From Acidimicrobiaceae bacterium (GTDB lineage: Bacteria > Actinomycetota > Acidimicrobiia > Acidimicrobiales > Ilumatobacteraceae), in NCBI GenBank assembly GCA_020637295.1, contig JACJWF010000012.1, positions 57,153 to 121,152 of the forward strand: a stretch of 64,000 nucleotides of DNA. Reading direction: 5' to 3'. The first letter of the stretch is position 1. Each line of letters opens with the position of its first letter. This document shows positions 1 through 9,220 of this stretch, one piece after another. The notes beneath the pieces are model-generated. The model was not told where the DNA came from. It did not search any database and saw only the letters and a list, made by a program, of their open reading frames with translations. The translations under genes were made by a program, and so were the position numbers.

Positions 1-904
1 GGACGAGGCGTTGGGTGGCGAGGTCGCGCAGGAGTGCTTCGCCGGTGGTGGTTCCCCAGGTGTTGCGAGCTTGGTCGACGGATTGGACGACGAGCATGGT
101 GCAGATGCCGGAGCCGCCGCCGGTGGAGAGGAGTTGGTCGAGCTTGGGGATGGGGGCGACGTTGGCGGCTTCGTCGAGGGCGAGCAGGAGGGGTGTGGTG
201 ACCCGGCCGTGGGTGCGGGCGTGTCGGCGTGCGGTCTCGATGATGTGGTCGGCGAGTGCGGCGCAGAGGCCGGCGATGGCGTGTTGCTCGGAAGGGGAGC
301 CGAGCAGGTAGAGGGTGTTCCAGTCGTCGAGGAACCGGTCGGCGGTGAACGAGCCGGCCGGTGGGCCGCCGGCGACGGCTCGCACGGTGGGCAGCATGAA
401 CGGTTCGAGTGCCTGTCTGACCTGCCCCCAGACGCCGGCCTTGTAGCGGGGTTCGTTGGCGATGGCGGAGCGGAGGGTTGCGGACCATAGGCCGGTGTCG
501 TCGAGTTGGGAGAGGATGGCGGCGGGTTCGGTGTCGGCGGAGCGGTTGGCCCATTCGAGGACGTGGAGCATGGTGAGGTCGGCTCGGGCGGCGGCAAGGA
601 GGTAGGCGCACAGGACGTTGCGGCCTTCTTGGCGCCAGTAGGCCTCGTCGCCGGAGGGGTTGGGTCGGCCGGCGAAGAGGGCGTTGGCTCGTTGCAGGGC
701 GGTGAGTTCGTCGGTGCAGCCGACGAGTGGTGTCCATCGGAGTGGTTCGCAGCCGTCAGGGACGTCAGTGGTGTTGGCGGGGTCGAACACGAGTCGTCGG
801 CCGCGGTGGCGCCACTCGCGGGTCCAGTTGATGATGTCGGGTCGGAGGCCGGTGACGACGGCCGGCCCTTCCCAGCGGGCGACGGTGGGGGCGACGAGCC
901 GGAG
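1..904 (-). pseudogene. TraG/TraD-type conjugative coupling protein, 5'-truncated, 3' end outside window
   Basis: Reading the minus strand from about 904 to 1 gives an uninterrupted protein. It starts near LVAPTVARWEGP, passes TGLRPDIINWTREW, and contains LLLALDEAANVAPIPKLDQL and GGGSGICTMLVVQSVDQARN. The last two are the Walker B/DEA region and the TraM-recognition segment of VirD4/TraG-family type IV coupling ATPases, which pump DNA into the conjugation channel. Family members carry a GPTGSGKT-like Walker A directly before the LVAPTV segment. Here it is missing: the frame upstream is low-quality sequence ending at the aminotransferase stop codon at 995, with no start codon. The gene is therefore cut at or near 904 and cannot make a working ATPase from this end. 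It looks like the edge of a decayed or rearranged conjugative element. An assembly join is the alternative. Confidence 0.75.
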
Positions 905-994
905 CCCGCAGCGATGAGGCTCTCGGCCTGTGGGCGAGCCCGACTGACGGCTGCGGGTCGCCGCCCGGCCGTCCGGGGCGCCACACCGAGGGCG

Positions 995-2368
<1,374 letters not shown>

Positions 2369-2496
2369 CAGTCGTTTCCTCCGGATTCCGTTTCAGAGAG
2401 CCTAGCCGACCACGGAATCCGTCGTGAACGCCGACCTGAACGACGGTCCGCCGCGGCCGCGGACCGCTGGTCCGGCCGGTGGGTAGGGTCGCTCGC

Positions 2497-3135
2497 GTGG
2501 ACGAGCACCACCAACCGCAGGTCGGCGCCGGCCTCACCGGCGACGGCACCCCACCGGGCGCGCTGGCACGCCTGGCGCCGCTTGCCGCGCTGCCGGTGCC
2601 GGTGTGGCTGCTGCTGCTCGCTGCGCTGTTCTTCGTGCCCTTCGGCGACCCGGCCGACGTAGCGATCACGCTCGGGGCCGCTGCCGTCATCACGGTGACG
2701 GAACGCCACTCCCCCACCCGCTCCGTTGGGCCGCCACGGCCGACGCCGCTGCCGGCGAGGTGGCGGTTGGTACTCGTCGCCCTGGTCGCTGCGACGGCAT
2801 CGCTGGCCGGCAGCCTGCGGCTCTACAGCCGGCCCGCCGCGGCCGTGACGGTTGCCGCGGGCATCGCCGTGTTCGTGGCCAGCGAGCGCCGAGCACATGC
2901 ACCCCGTGCGCTGCCGACATCCGGGGAGGGGTCAGGACGGCCCTGGGCCGTCGTCGCGCTGGTGCTGTGCGCCTGGGAGTTGATCGCGTTCTCCTACCAG
3001 CCGTCGAAGAACGTCAACGCCCCCGACCACCCCACGCTCAGCGTCCTGGTGGAGGAAGCACAGCGGCACGGGCTGGGACGTGCCGCGGTGGTCGGCGCCT
3101 GGCTCGCCCTCGGGATCTGGCTGGTCCGCCGATGA
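2497..3135 (+). CDS. multi-pass membrane protein of unknown function
   Basis: About 212 residues with several hydrophobic segments: VPVWLLLLAALFFVPF, the ADVAITLGAAAVITV stretch, LVLVALVAATASLAG, AAAVTVAAGIAVFVA and a C-terminal segment AAVVGAWLALGIWLV. I recognise no family. I chose the GTG at 2497 because a TAGGGT -10 box ends 7 nt before it, the leaderless pattern repeated throughout this window; an in-frame GTG at 2479 lies upstream of that box. Its stop overlaps the next start (ATGA), so the two membrane proteins are co-translated and probably work together. Confidence 0.7.
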   Translation: MDEHHQPQVGAGLTGDGTPPGALARLAPLAALPVPVWLLLLAALFFVPFGDPADVAITLGAAAVITVTERHSPTRSVGPPRPTPLPARWRLVLVALVAATASLAGSLRLYSRPAAAVTVAAGIAVFVASERRAHAPRALPTSGEGSGRPWAVVALVLCAWELIAFSYQPSKNVNAPDHPTLSVLVEEAQRHGLGRAAVVGAWLALGIWLVRR

Positions 3136-3332
3136 GCGCCCGGCAGATCACCATCGCCGGCTTCCTGCTGATCGTCGCGGCCGCCGTGGTGCTGGATCTC
3201 CTGGCTCGCCGCCCGGGCGCCCGGTGGCCCACGTTCTCCCGCCTGATGACCCGGATCATGGCCACCCGCGCCACCCGCCTGTCCGTCCTCACCGCCTGGT
3301 TCTGGTGGGGTTGGCACATGACCACCCGATGA
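3132..3332 (+). CDS. small DUF6186-like membrane protein
   Basis: A 66-residue protein with an N-terminal membrane segment (ITIAGFLLIVAAAVVLDLLA) and a C-terminal part carrying RWPTFSRLMTRIMATRATRL and ending in a Trp-rich AWFWWGWHM motif. This arrangement (one helix, RxPTFxxL, terminal WWxGWH) matches the small actinobacterial DUF6186 family, whose function is unknown. It overlaps the upstream membrane protein by four bases. Confidence 0.7.
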   Translation: MSARQITIAGFLLIVAAAVVLDLLARRPGARWPTFSRLMTRIMATRATRLSVLTAWFWWGWHMTTR

Positions 3333-3396
3333 CCCGGCGGGACCGATTTCGCAGGTGGATTTCGGGGACGGATGTGGCACACTTGGTCGCCCACAT

Positions 3397-3473
3397 GGTG
3401 GCCGTAGCTCAGTTGGTAGAGCGTCAGGTTGTGGTCCTGAATGTCGCGGGTTCGATTCCCGTCGGTCACCCCA
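3397..3473 (+). tRNA. tRNA-His (GTG anticodon)
   Basis: A full cloverleaf folds. The acceptor arm GTGGCCG pairs with CGGTCAC, the anticodon loop TTGTGGT gives anticodon GTG, and the T arm is GCGGG-TTCGATT-CCCGT. The encoded extra G(-1) at 3397 sits opposite C73, the identity feature of tRNA-His. CCA is encoded at 3471-3473. Confidence 0.95.
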
Positions 3474-3483
3474 GTGCTCGCAG

Positions 3484-3512
3484 TTGGGGGCCGGGTGACC
3501 GTCCCCTACACT
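3484..3512 (+). promoter_or_regulatory. probable promoter of tRNA-Lys
   Basis: TTGGGG (3484-3489) and TACACT (3507-3512) are separated by 17 bp and lie just upstream of the tRNA-Lys 5' end, between the two tRNA genes. This would let tRNA-Lys be transcribed independently of tRNA-His. Confidence 0.5.
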
Positions 3513-3525
3513 GCGAGCGCCAGTC

Positions 3526-3600
3526 GCGCCTCTAGCTCAACGGCAGAGCAACGGACTCTTAATCCGCAGGTTCAGGGTTCGAAACCCTGGGGGCGCACCA
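3526..3600 (+). tRNA. tRNA-Lys (CTT anticodon)
   Basis: Acceptor arm GCGCCTC pairs with GGGGCGC (one G-T pair), the anticodon loop CTCTTAA gives CTT, and the T loop is GGTTCGAAACC. CCA is encoded at 3598-3600. The accessory-looking region to the right begins directly after this gene, a classic integration spot, but no duplicated tRNA 3' end or integrase was found in the window. Confidence 0.95.
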
Positions 3601-3613
3601 ACGAAATGGCACT

Positions 3614-3641
3614 CAGAGGGCATCCGCAAGGGTGCCCTCTG
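3614..3641 (+). terminator. hairpin terminator after tRNA-Lys
   Basis: CAGAGGGCA (3614-3622) and TGCCCTCTG (3633-3641) form a perfect 9-bp stem with a 10-nt loop, 13 nt after the tRNA. There is no T-run, as is common in high-GC actinobacteria. Confidence 0.6.
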
Positions 3642-3680
3642 CCGCGTCCAGGGCCGAGGCGGCGATTCCGCCGACCAGGG

Positions 3681-4400
3681 TCACTTGGAGTCGTCGCCAC
3701 TGTCGGTTGCGAGCCGTGCCTGGATGTAGGACGCGATCATGATGACGACGGCGGTCTGAAACAGAGCAGCGGCCGCAAGTCCGATGCCGAGCCCGATGTA
3801 CGGATGCGTCGTGTGACAGTTCGCTCTGCCCGCCGGCGTGATCTCACACGTCGATTCCTCTCGGAAGGCGGTGAGTGCTCCGGCAATGAGGCCGGCCAGC
3901 AAGAGCGCCCATGCGAGCAGTTCAACGTTGTCAGCTATCCGATATGCGCGGCCGGCCAGGGTGGACGCGCGCCCGATTGGCGGCCGCGAGAGTGCACCAA
4001 CCGGTTCCTCACCTGTTCTGAGTTGCTCGTACAGGGCCACGAACTGCTCAGCCTGGGCGCGTTCGCTGGCGTCGTCTGAAAGCCCGAGTTCCGTATCTCC
4101 CCAGCGGAGATTCCCGTCGTCCAGAGCCAGCGGCGGTGCAGGATCCCGAAACCAACCTTGTTGGTAGGTGCGGACCCGCTTGGGAGAGGAGATCTCGTAG
4201 TAGCGGTTCGTCGGCGTCACCGTGAAGATCGCGGGCTTGCCGTCGTAGGTGATCGTAAGCTTCACCACCTTGAAGCTAGGTGACACCACGGGCATGATGC
4301 GTGCGTCGGAGCTGGGCGCTGCGTACGAGGACGCGTGGGCAGCGTGGGAAGCCGCCGACGACAGCGCGCTCTGGGAACCCACCGCGGGAGATGGCGCCAC
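3681..4400 (-). CDS. unassigned membrane protein with two C-terminal helices
   Basis: 239 residues if the GTG at 4400 is used; an ATG at 4295 (MPVVSPSFKVVKLTITYDG) would remove an Ala/Ser-rich N-terminus and is also plausible. The N-terminal half is soluble and beta-rich in appearance (KLTITYDGKPAIFTVTPTNR). The C-terminal third has two membrane helices, VELLAWALLLAGLIAGALTAF and YIGLGIGLAAAALFQTAVVI, separated by a loop with two cysteines (TCEITPAGRANC). No family recognised. The GTG start lies only six bases after the stop of the upstream lipoprotein gene, so the two may be translated together. Confidence 0.5.
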   Translation of the reverse strand: MAPSPAVGSQSALSSAASHAAHASSYAAPSSDARIMPVVSPSFKVVKLTITYDGKPAIFTVTPTNRYYEISSPKRVRTYQQGWFRDPAPPLALDDGNLRWGDTELGLSDDASERAQAEQFVALYEQLRTGEEPVGALSRPPIGRASTLAGRAYRIADNVELLAWALLLAGLIAGALTAFREESTCEITPAGRANCHTTHPYIGLGIGLAAAALFQTAVVIMIASYIQARLATDSGDDSK

Positions 4401-4405
4401 GGCGT

Positions 4406-5194
4406 CTACTGGCAGGCGACCGACCAGCCCTCAGGTAGCGGATTCTCGCTCAGTGCCTGTCGATCGATGTCGACGATGAACTCCGTTGTCGGGCCCATTG
4501 CGTCGTACACGCTCAGGGCGGATTGCCCGGCCATCGGAAGCGAACTCCGGTCGGGCAGCGACCCGTAGGCATAGATCGTGTCCGGTGTGCACCACCCGTA
4601 GATGACGTAGCCGTCGGGAGACTCGACGGCCATCGACTCGAGGACGACGCCGTCGACAGCAATGTGCGGCTCGGCCTCGCCGAACAAGACCATCTCATGG
4701 CACTCGTCGCCGATGCAGACCACCATCGCTCCCGCTGACGCCCCGCGTTCGATCGTGACCGGGACCCGGAACCCGTACCGCTCGCGATCGAACCCAGCGA
4801 GCACGATCGCGTTGAGCCGACCCCACCAGCCGCTCGGGAACCCCTCGTCCTGGAGGATCCAGCCCGCCAAGTGAGCCACCTGCAGGAGGGGACCTCCGCT
4901 GAAGTCGACCAGGCGGTCGACCACATGGACGTAGTGCTCCTGACCGGTGAACTCTTCCGCCGACGCCGCCGGCGCCGTGCTGGCGGCTGTGGAGGAAGCG
5001 GTTGGGGCTGACACGACTGGGGCTGACACGACTGGAGCTGACACGACTGGAGCTGACACGACTGGAGCTGACACGACTGGGGCTGACACGACTGGGGCGG
5101 TGGAGTCCTCGCCGGCACCACTCGAGTCGCAGCCGGCCCCCACCACCAGACCGGCCGCAGCGAGCCAGGTGAGGGGTCGACGAGACACGATCAT
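4406..5194 (-). CDS. lipoprotein with VVSAP repeat linker
   Basis: I start it at the ATG at 5194, because MIVSRRPLTWLAAAGLVVGAGC is a clear lipoprotein signal ending in a VGAGC lipobox; the frame stays open upstream but without a sensible start. After the modified Cys comes a flexible Ser/Ala/Val/Pro linker with about six VVSAP units, then a globular domain of about 180 residues with conserved-looking cysteines (VVCIGDECHEMVLFG; YGWCTPDTIYAYG). The linker presumably holds the domain away from the membrane. No known family recognised. It is immediately upstream of the two-helix membrane protein. Confidence 0.6.
   Translation of the reverse strand: MIVSRRPLTWLAAAGLVVGAGCDSSGAGEDSTAPVVSAPVVSAPVVSAPVVSAPVVSAPVVSAPTASSTAASTAPAASAEEFTGQEHYVHVVDRLVDFSGGPLLQVAHLAGWILQDEGFPSGWWGRLNAIVLAGFDRERYGFRVPVTIERGASAGAMVVCIGDECHEMVLFGEAEPHIAVDGVVLESMAVESPDGYVIYGWCTPDTIYAYGSLPDRSSLPMAGQSALSVYDAMGPTTEFIVDIDRQALSENPLPEGWSVACQ
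5004..5098 (-). repeat. 15-bp tandem repeat encoding VVSAP
   Basis: About six head-to-tail copies of a 15-bp unit (plus strand tggggctgacacgac, with an occasional g-to-a change). The unit length is a multiple of three, so copy-number change by slippage would lengthen or shorten the linker without breaking the frame. Confidence 0.85.
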
Positions 5195-5321
5195 CTTCTT
5201 ACCCGAGGCAAGCACGAGTGTCGAGACTCCCGGCCAACCCACGAAAGTGCCAATCGGCTTGAGCGGCCCGATTGCGCCGAACGGAACGTTCGTGTCCGGG
5301 GTTCGAAGCCCCAGCTCTGTG

Positions 5322-5831
5322 CTACCTCTGGCCCATCTTGCGTCTCGCGGCGGCAGCGGCCTCGACCTCGGCGTCGTAGGAGTCAAGGGAGATACACACT
5401 GAATCCCAGTGCAGTCCACCTCTGAACTGGGGATCGTCGATGTCGGAGTCGCCCGGCAGAGATTGACGCCACAGCCAGAGTCGCACGTTGTGGAACTCGA
5501 ACGAGTAGCCGTTCTCCCGATACTCACCCGGACCGACCGACGACTCGAACACATCGATGGCCTCCGATGCCGGCGCGGCGAGCACATCAACGCCGCGGAA
5601 CACTGCCACGACTGCTCCGCCCCTGTTCATTTCCAACGCACCGACGGTGCCTTCGCCGTCCAACGACGCCGAGAAGGACGCCCCGAACCAATACAACTCC
5701 ATCCCGACACCGAGCCAATCCGGGTGCTCTCTCTCCGGTTCACCCAAGGCCATCACCACCTCGGAACGACGCATGCCGAGCCGAACCGGCCCCATGCCGA
5801 CACCCGGCTCGATCTCGAACGACTCAGCCAT
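5322..5831 (-). CDS. unassigned small protein, possible immunity-type protein
   Basis: About 169 residues from ATG 5831 (a TTG at 5840 is possible). Begins FEIEPGVGMGPVRLGMRRSE, a G-x-G-x-x-R-L-G-M pattern I associate with small cytosolic proteins found near toxin or lipoprotein genes, followed by alternating short hydrophobic strands (MELYWFGASFSASL; AVVAVFRGVDVLA). No signal peptide, no helix long enough to span a membrane and no catalytic motif are visible. Function unknown; an immunity role is a guess from fold impression only. Confidence 0.5.
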   Translation of the reverse strand: MAESFEIEPGVGMGPVRLGMRRSEVVMALGEPEREHPDWLGVGMELYWFGASFSASLDGEGTVGALEMNRGGAVVAVFRGVDVLAAPASEAIDVFESSVGPGEYRENGYSFEFHNVRLWLWRQSLPGDSDIDDPQFRGGLHWDSVCISLDSYDAEVEAAAAARRKMGQR

Positions 5832-5855
5832 CCTGCCCAATGCGGCGGTTCCGCG

Positions 5856-6062
5856 CTACAGGTGTGCCACCACGGCAATGCCGGCGCCGGTGGCAAGACC
5901 GTTCAACACGCCGACCTCGACGTGACGCCATTCGGGCGAGTCACCAAACGCTGGCTCCGCACAGGGAGCGTGAAACAGGTCGTCGTCGATTCGTGCAACG
6001 TCGTCACCGTCGCGCAGTCGAATGCCGCAGAGACGACAGACCGGTTCAGACGTCGTTGCCAT
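5856..6062 (-). CDS. small putative zinc-binding protein
   Basis: 68 residues from the ATG at 6062. CRLCGIRLRDGD followed by DDLFHAPC gives a C-x2-C...H-x2-C set of possible zinc ligands, and the C-terminus is a short hydrophobic stretch (NGLATGAGIAVVAHL). Upstream codons in the same frame look non-coding. Possibly real, but short and unsupported by any family I can name. Confidence 0.4.
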   Translation of the reverse strand: MATTSEPVCRLCGIRLRDGDDVARIDDDLFHAPCAEPAFGDSPEWRHVEVGVLNGLATGAGIAVVAHL

Positions 6063-6221
6063 GCACCCAGACTGCACCCGATGCGCGCAAGTGTCCAGCG
6101 TCTTTGTCGGCAACTCCCGGCGGTCGCCAGGCGACGAGCGTTGCGTACTTGGCCTCAGCCTGACACCACCCACCAACAACTCCAGGGACGCAACCCAGCT
6201 GGATGCATTCTCACTGCGCTC

Positions 6222-7109
6222 CTATGCCGCGGGCGGCTCGAGCGTTGGGTCGTCGCGATAGCGCTCCACCAGGCGCCAGTAGTTGTCCACATAGCGCTGG
6301 ATTCGGCTGGCATCTGCCGTCGAGCTGAGGAACGGCTTGCGCTTGCCCATGACGAGGACATCCCGTGATGGTGAGCCGGCGATCTCGATCGGCCGTGCGA
6401 GCATCTCGATCGGTTGCAGGACACTTCCCCGGACGGCATCCGGAAGTCGGGCGCGCAGCCAGGCCAGCTGCTCGGTCGTGAACAGGTTGCTCGGGCACCG
6501 GAGCAGCCCGAGCCCTTGGAGGCCGGCCAACGGCTGGATCCGGCCGTCGTCGATCTTCTTCAGGGCGAACCAGAGACTGCGCACCGACGCCAGTCCGCGG
6601 AGCGGCTCGAGGGAAGCGACCGAGTTCTTCATCCAGACCTTGTCACCGAAGGTCAACTCCTCCAGAGCGACCGCGTTGCGCAGGTCCTCCAGATCGCGCA
6701 GGCGGGAGAAGTCCTCGAACTCGAGTCCCCGAAGTTTCGGGGTCGCGGCCAAGTTCCAGAGCCGGGTCGATCGCTGGTTCCAGAAGATCGACACCAGGGT
6801 GAGATCCGGCAGGCTCTCCAGCGGTGAGAAGTCCTGGATCCGCGGACACTTCCAGAGATGGAGCGCGGTGAACTGCCGGCCATGTCGTTCCACCAGCGTC
6901 TCGAACGTGGCCTGGTCAAGTCCGCTCACCCGCAGCGCGGTCGCGTCCGGCTGAAGGGAGATCGCATCGAGATCTCCAGCAGCGAGCCTGCCGCCCCCGA
7001 TCTCCGGCTGGATGAGGTCCACGCGCCAGTCCGGGTTCGTTCTTCGGCCGAGCGTCAACTCCTCGAGGTTTGAGGGCGGCGGTTGAGAGGCCGAATCAAT
7101 CGGAGACAC
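6222..7109 (-). CDS. leucine-rich-repeat protein
   Basis: 295 residues, cytosolic, with several irregular leucine-rich repeats in the middle: LHLWKCPRIQDFSPLESLPDL, LRGLEFEDFSRLRDLEDL, LEELTFGDKVWMKNSVASL and RSLWFALKKIDDGRIQPL. The C-terminus is charged and helical (RIQRYVDNYWRLVERYRDD). LRR proteins of this size are frequent as binding or immunity-type proteins in actinobacterial accessory regions. The partner is unknown. No signal peptide. Confidence 0.65.
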   Translation of the reverse strand: MSPIDSASQPPPSNLEELTLGRRTNPDWRVDLIQPEIGGGRLAAGDLDAISLQPDATALRVSGLDQATFETLVERHGRQFTALHLWKCPRIQDFSPLESLPDLTLVSIFWNQRSTRLWNLAATPKLRGLEFEDFSRLRDLEDLRNAVALEELTFGDKVWMKNSVASLEPLRGLASVRSLWFALKKIDDGRIQPLAGLQGLGLLRCPSNLFTTEQLAWLRARLPDAVRGSVLQPIEMLARPIEIAGSPSRDVLVMGKRKPFLSSTADASRIQRYVDNYWRLVERYRDDPTLEPPAA

Positions 7110-7226
7110 TGGCCATCACACTGCCAGATCGGCAAGATCGCCCGAACCATGCGGGTCGGGCGGCATGCCGAATCTCCGATCCCTCTCCAGCATGTGCCCG
7201 CCGAGCATTGCGGCAACTATGGGCGG

Positions 7227-7460
7227 TCAATCGGGTAGCTCGTCGACCCGAAGCGCGCAGCCGATGATGACTTCGATTTCCGCTCTGATGGCCGGACCCA
7301 ACTCCTGGACGCCGTGGTGCGGAACAGTGAACACGACTCCCGGGCCAAGCTCGGCGTCACAGCGCGTCGCCGGGATGAACTCGCGGAGCAGGTACAGAGC
7401 ACGTGACGCTTGCCGCTCCGTTATCACTATCGCTGGGTCGGCAGCGACGAGTCGAAGCAT
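7227..7460 (-). CDS. unassigned 77-residue protein
   Basis: Start taken at ATG 7460. The protein (MLRLVAADPAIVITERQASR...CALRVDELPD) is soluble-looking with no motif I recognise. It follows the lipoprotein below on the same strand with a short gap. Upstream in-frame codons are Arg/Ala-rich and look non-coding, which supports the short form. Confidence 0.4.
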   Translation of the reverse strand: MLRLVAADPAIVITERQASRALYLLREFIPATRCDAELGPGVVFTVPHHGVQELGPAIRAEIEVIIGCALRVDELPD

Positions 7461-7513
7461 GAATCGAGCTTGCCATATGGAGTCGCACCGAGCGGCAGCC
7501 CGGCGGGCGCTTC

Positions 7514-7825
7514 CTAGTCGCGCCGCACGCTGCCGGCCTGAATCTCCCCGCACCGAATGCTGTCGTAATCGCTTCCAGCTTCGTCAGGGCACACGATGAC
7601 CTCACCGAGAAGGCAGCCTTCAAACGTGTCGGACTGGATCAGCGTTCCGGGCGGCTGTTCTCTGTAGTCAGACGTCTCCTCGGTGACCCTGCACTTGATG
7701 GCCGCATACCAGCCGCCGCGGCGGTCAAACCCACATGCAGCGAGAGGCAGGAGCGCGAGCAGCAAAATGACTGGTCCACGCTGGGCACCTGAGCAGCGGT
7801 TCGGCACTTGAACAGGTTGCCCCAC
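7514..7825 (-). CDS. small lipoprotein
   Basis: 103 residues from GTG 7825, or about 97 from a GTG at 7807. A hydrophobic stretch VILLLALLPLAACG ends in a LAAC lipobox, so the mature protein (about 70 residues, with three further cysteines, one in KCRVTEET and one in EGCLLGE) should be anchored outside the cell. No family recognised. Confidence 0.5.
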   Translation of the reverse strand: MGQPVQVPNRCSGAQRGPVILLLALLPLAACGFDRRGGWYAAIKCRVTEETSDYREQPPGTLIQSDTFEGCLLGEVIVCPDEAGSDYDSIRCGEIQAGSVRRD

Positions 7826-8015
7826 AAGGAGAACCGAGTCCAGCGATCAAGACGACGCTCCTATGGTTGTCAAGGTGCTGGTTGCCGGTGTCTCGGTCAG
7901 CCACGTGGTGGTGCTCTGGCCGATTGGCTTCGGTGCCGCGACGACGAACACCGACAATGCCGGCGCAACTGCGACCTGGCTGACACGACGCTCTACGTGA
8001 GCATCGGCGCTGGAA
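7826..8015. other. gap with one doubtful short reading frame
   Basis: Between the small lipoprotein and the Fic-type toxin. The only candidate is a 45-codon plus-strand frame (ATG at 7863, stop ending at 8000) with one weakly hydrophobic segment (VLVAGVSVSHVVVLWPIGFG). No ribosome-binding site or leaderless promoter is visible, so I do not call it a gene. Confidence 0.3.
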
Positions 8016-8414
8016 TCAGCGTCGACGGCGACGTGCGAGGAGTGGTGAGAGTCGTGTGGTGATGTCCTCGAGGGACGGGTTGATCGAGGCGACCCAGATG
8101 ACGAGGTCGTAGACGTCGTCGTTGGAGACCCTGGACACGCTGAATCCGTTCAGTTCGAGGAACACGGCGGTAGCGAGCCAGCCGAGGCGCTCGTTTCCGT
8201 CGACGAGGGCGTGGTTGTTGACGATCGATTGCAACAGCGCCGCGGCTTTGGTGATGACCTCCGGGTAGGCGTCGCGTCCGTAGGCCGTTGCCTGGGGACG
8301 AGCGGCGGCTGATCCCAGAAGGCCGACGTCGCGGATCGGCGGCGGATCGCCGAGCAGCGTCCGGGCGAGGTCGATGAGGTCGTCGAGGTCGAGGTACTCG
8401 ACGGGATCACTCAT
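8016..8414 (-). CDS. Fic/Doc-family toxin
   Basis: 132 residues. The Fic motif is present as HALVDGNERLGW (His68 to Arg76, then LGW). Doc-type proteins phosphorylate and other Fic proteins AMPylate their targets, using the motif His as base and the GN-R loop for phosphate binding. This copy departs from the usual HPFxxGNGR or HxFxxANKR: Leu replaces the conserved Phe, and Glu sits at the GN-E-R position. The size and N-terminus (YLDLDDLIDLARTLLG) match the Doc-like death-on-curing group. Its ATG overlaps the antitoxin stop (ATGA), which supports a TA pair. Confidence 0.8.
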   Translation of the reverse strand: MSDPVEYLDLDDLIDLARTLLGDPPPIRDVGLLGSAAARPQATAYGRDAYPEVITKAAALLQSIVNNHALVDGNERLGWLATAVFLELNGFSVSRVSNDDVYDLVIWVASINPSLEDITTRLSPLLARRRRR

Positions 8415-8614
8415 TCGCCGAGACGGCGCAGCGCGTCAGCGTGGCGGTCCATCACGAGTGCAGCTGCCGACGAAACCCGGTCGCGGTGCTGTCCTCGAGC
8501 GACGAACTCACGCACGGCGCGCCTGGCAGCTTCCTGCATCGAGATCCCCTCTGCCTCAGCGCGCTCGCGGAGGGCATCCTGTTCGTTGTCCGTCAGCCGG
8601 AGGGTCATGGCCAC
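8411..8614 (-). CDS. ribbon-helix-helix antitoxin of the Fic/Doc toxin
   Basis: 67 residues starting at a GTG (8614). MTLRLTDNEQDALRERAEAE is an RHH-type DNA-binding strand and helix, followed by GISMQEAARRAVREFV and a C-terminal tail that would contact the toxin. It precedes the toxin with a 4-nt overlap, the standard antitoxin-first order. The start is supported by a TACCAT -10 box exactly 6 nt upstream, inside an inverted repeat that is its likely operator. Confidence 0.8.
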   Translation of the reverse strand: MAMTLRLTDNEQDALRERAEAEGISMQEAARRAVREFVARGQHRDRVSSAAALVMDRHADALRRLGE

Positions 8615-8620
8615 CGGAGC

Positions 8621-8639
8621 ATGGTATCAGTTCGATACC
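8621..8639 (-). promoter_or_regulatory. operator/promoter of the toxin-antitoxin operon
   Basis: GGTATC (8623-8628) and GATACC (8634-8639) form a perfect 6-bp inverted repeat with a 5-bp spacer. On the minus strand the proximal half provides the TACCAT -10 hexamer (8621-8626), 6 nt from the GTG start. Binding by the RHH antitoxin here would directly block RNA polymerase, as expected for autoregulation. Confidence 0.65.
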
Positions 8640-8724
8640 GCTCAGAGCTGCCGTACCGGACGCTGGACACCAAGCCCGCGATCGGGCACACTGCTCGGGT
8701 GGATAGGGGTCGGGGGAGACGGCG

Positions 8725-9168
8725 TTGACGCCCGTGACGCGAAGCCAGCCGGTCAACCCTTCATCGCAATCGCGGGTGAGGCGCACGATTCTGCTCGACG
8801 CTGGATGTCGAGCCATCGTCCTCTTGGCGATGCTGCTGCTCACATGGGACTTGAGCACGACGAGTGACCTCTTCATCGACACTCGCCCCCTCGCTATCGC
8901 CGTCGCTGGCTGGCAGGCGACCGCACTCCTGGTCGAAGGACGCGTCATGCGTTCGATCAGTCTTGGCCGCGGCGCGTCGACGACAGCCCTCGCATCAGTG
9001 ACCGGCTTGGCATTGCTGCGCTTCTCGATCCTCCTCGCCACGCTGCTCGGGAGGCCTGCCCACACTCCGGTTGCGTCAACGGCGATCGCGGTCGTCGTGG
9101 CTATTGGAACCGTTGTCGTGCTCGCGTCGGCGATATCCGCGTGGATCGGGCTTCACCCGTCCGCGTAG
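8725..9168 (+). CDS. unassigned four-helix membrane protein
   Basis: 147 residues from a TTG at 8725. The TTG is favoured because GGGGGAG (8712-8718) is well placed as its ribosome-binding site. Four membrane segments are visible: AIVLLAMLLLTWDL, PLAIAVAGWQATALLV, VTGLALLRFSILLATLL and TAIAVVVAIGTVVVLASAIS. No family recognised. Confidence 0.55.
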   Translation: MTPVTRSQPVNPSSQSRVRRTILLDAGCRAIVLLAMLLLTWDLSTTSDLFIDTRPLAIAVAGWQATALLVEGRVMRSISLGRGASTTALASVTGLALLRFSILLATLLGRPAHTPVASTAIAVVVAIGTVVVLASAISAWIGLHPSA

Positions 9169-9220
9169 ATCTTGCCGGCTGGCGCTGGACATACCCGAAG
9201 TTCTCGGGCAGGCTGCAGCG

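Noticed and set aside
5004..5098. Short direct repeats as a CRISPR array
   Set aside because: Unit is 15 bp with no spacers and lies inside a coding linker.
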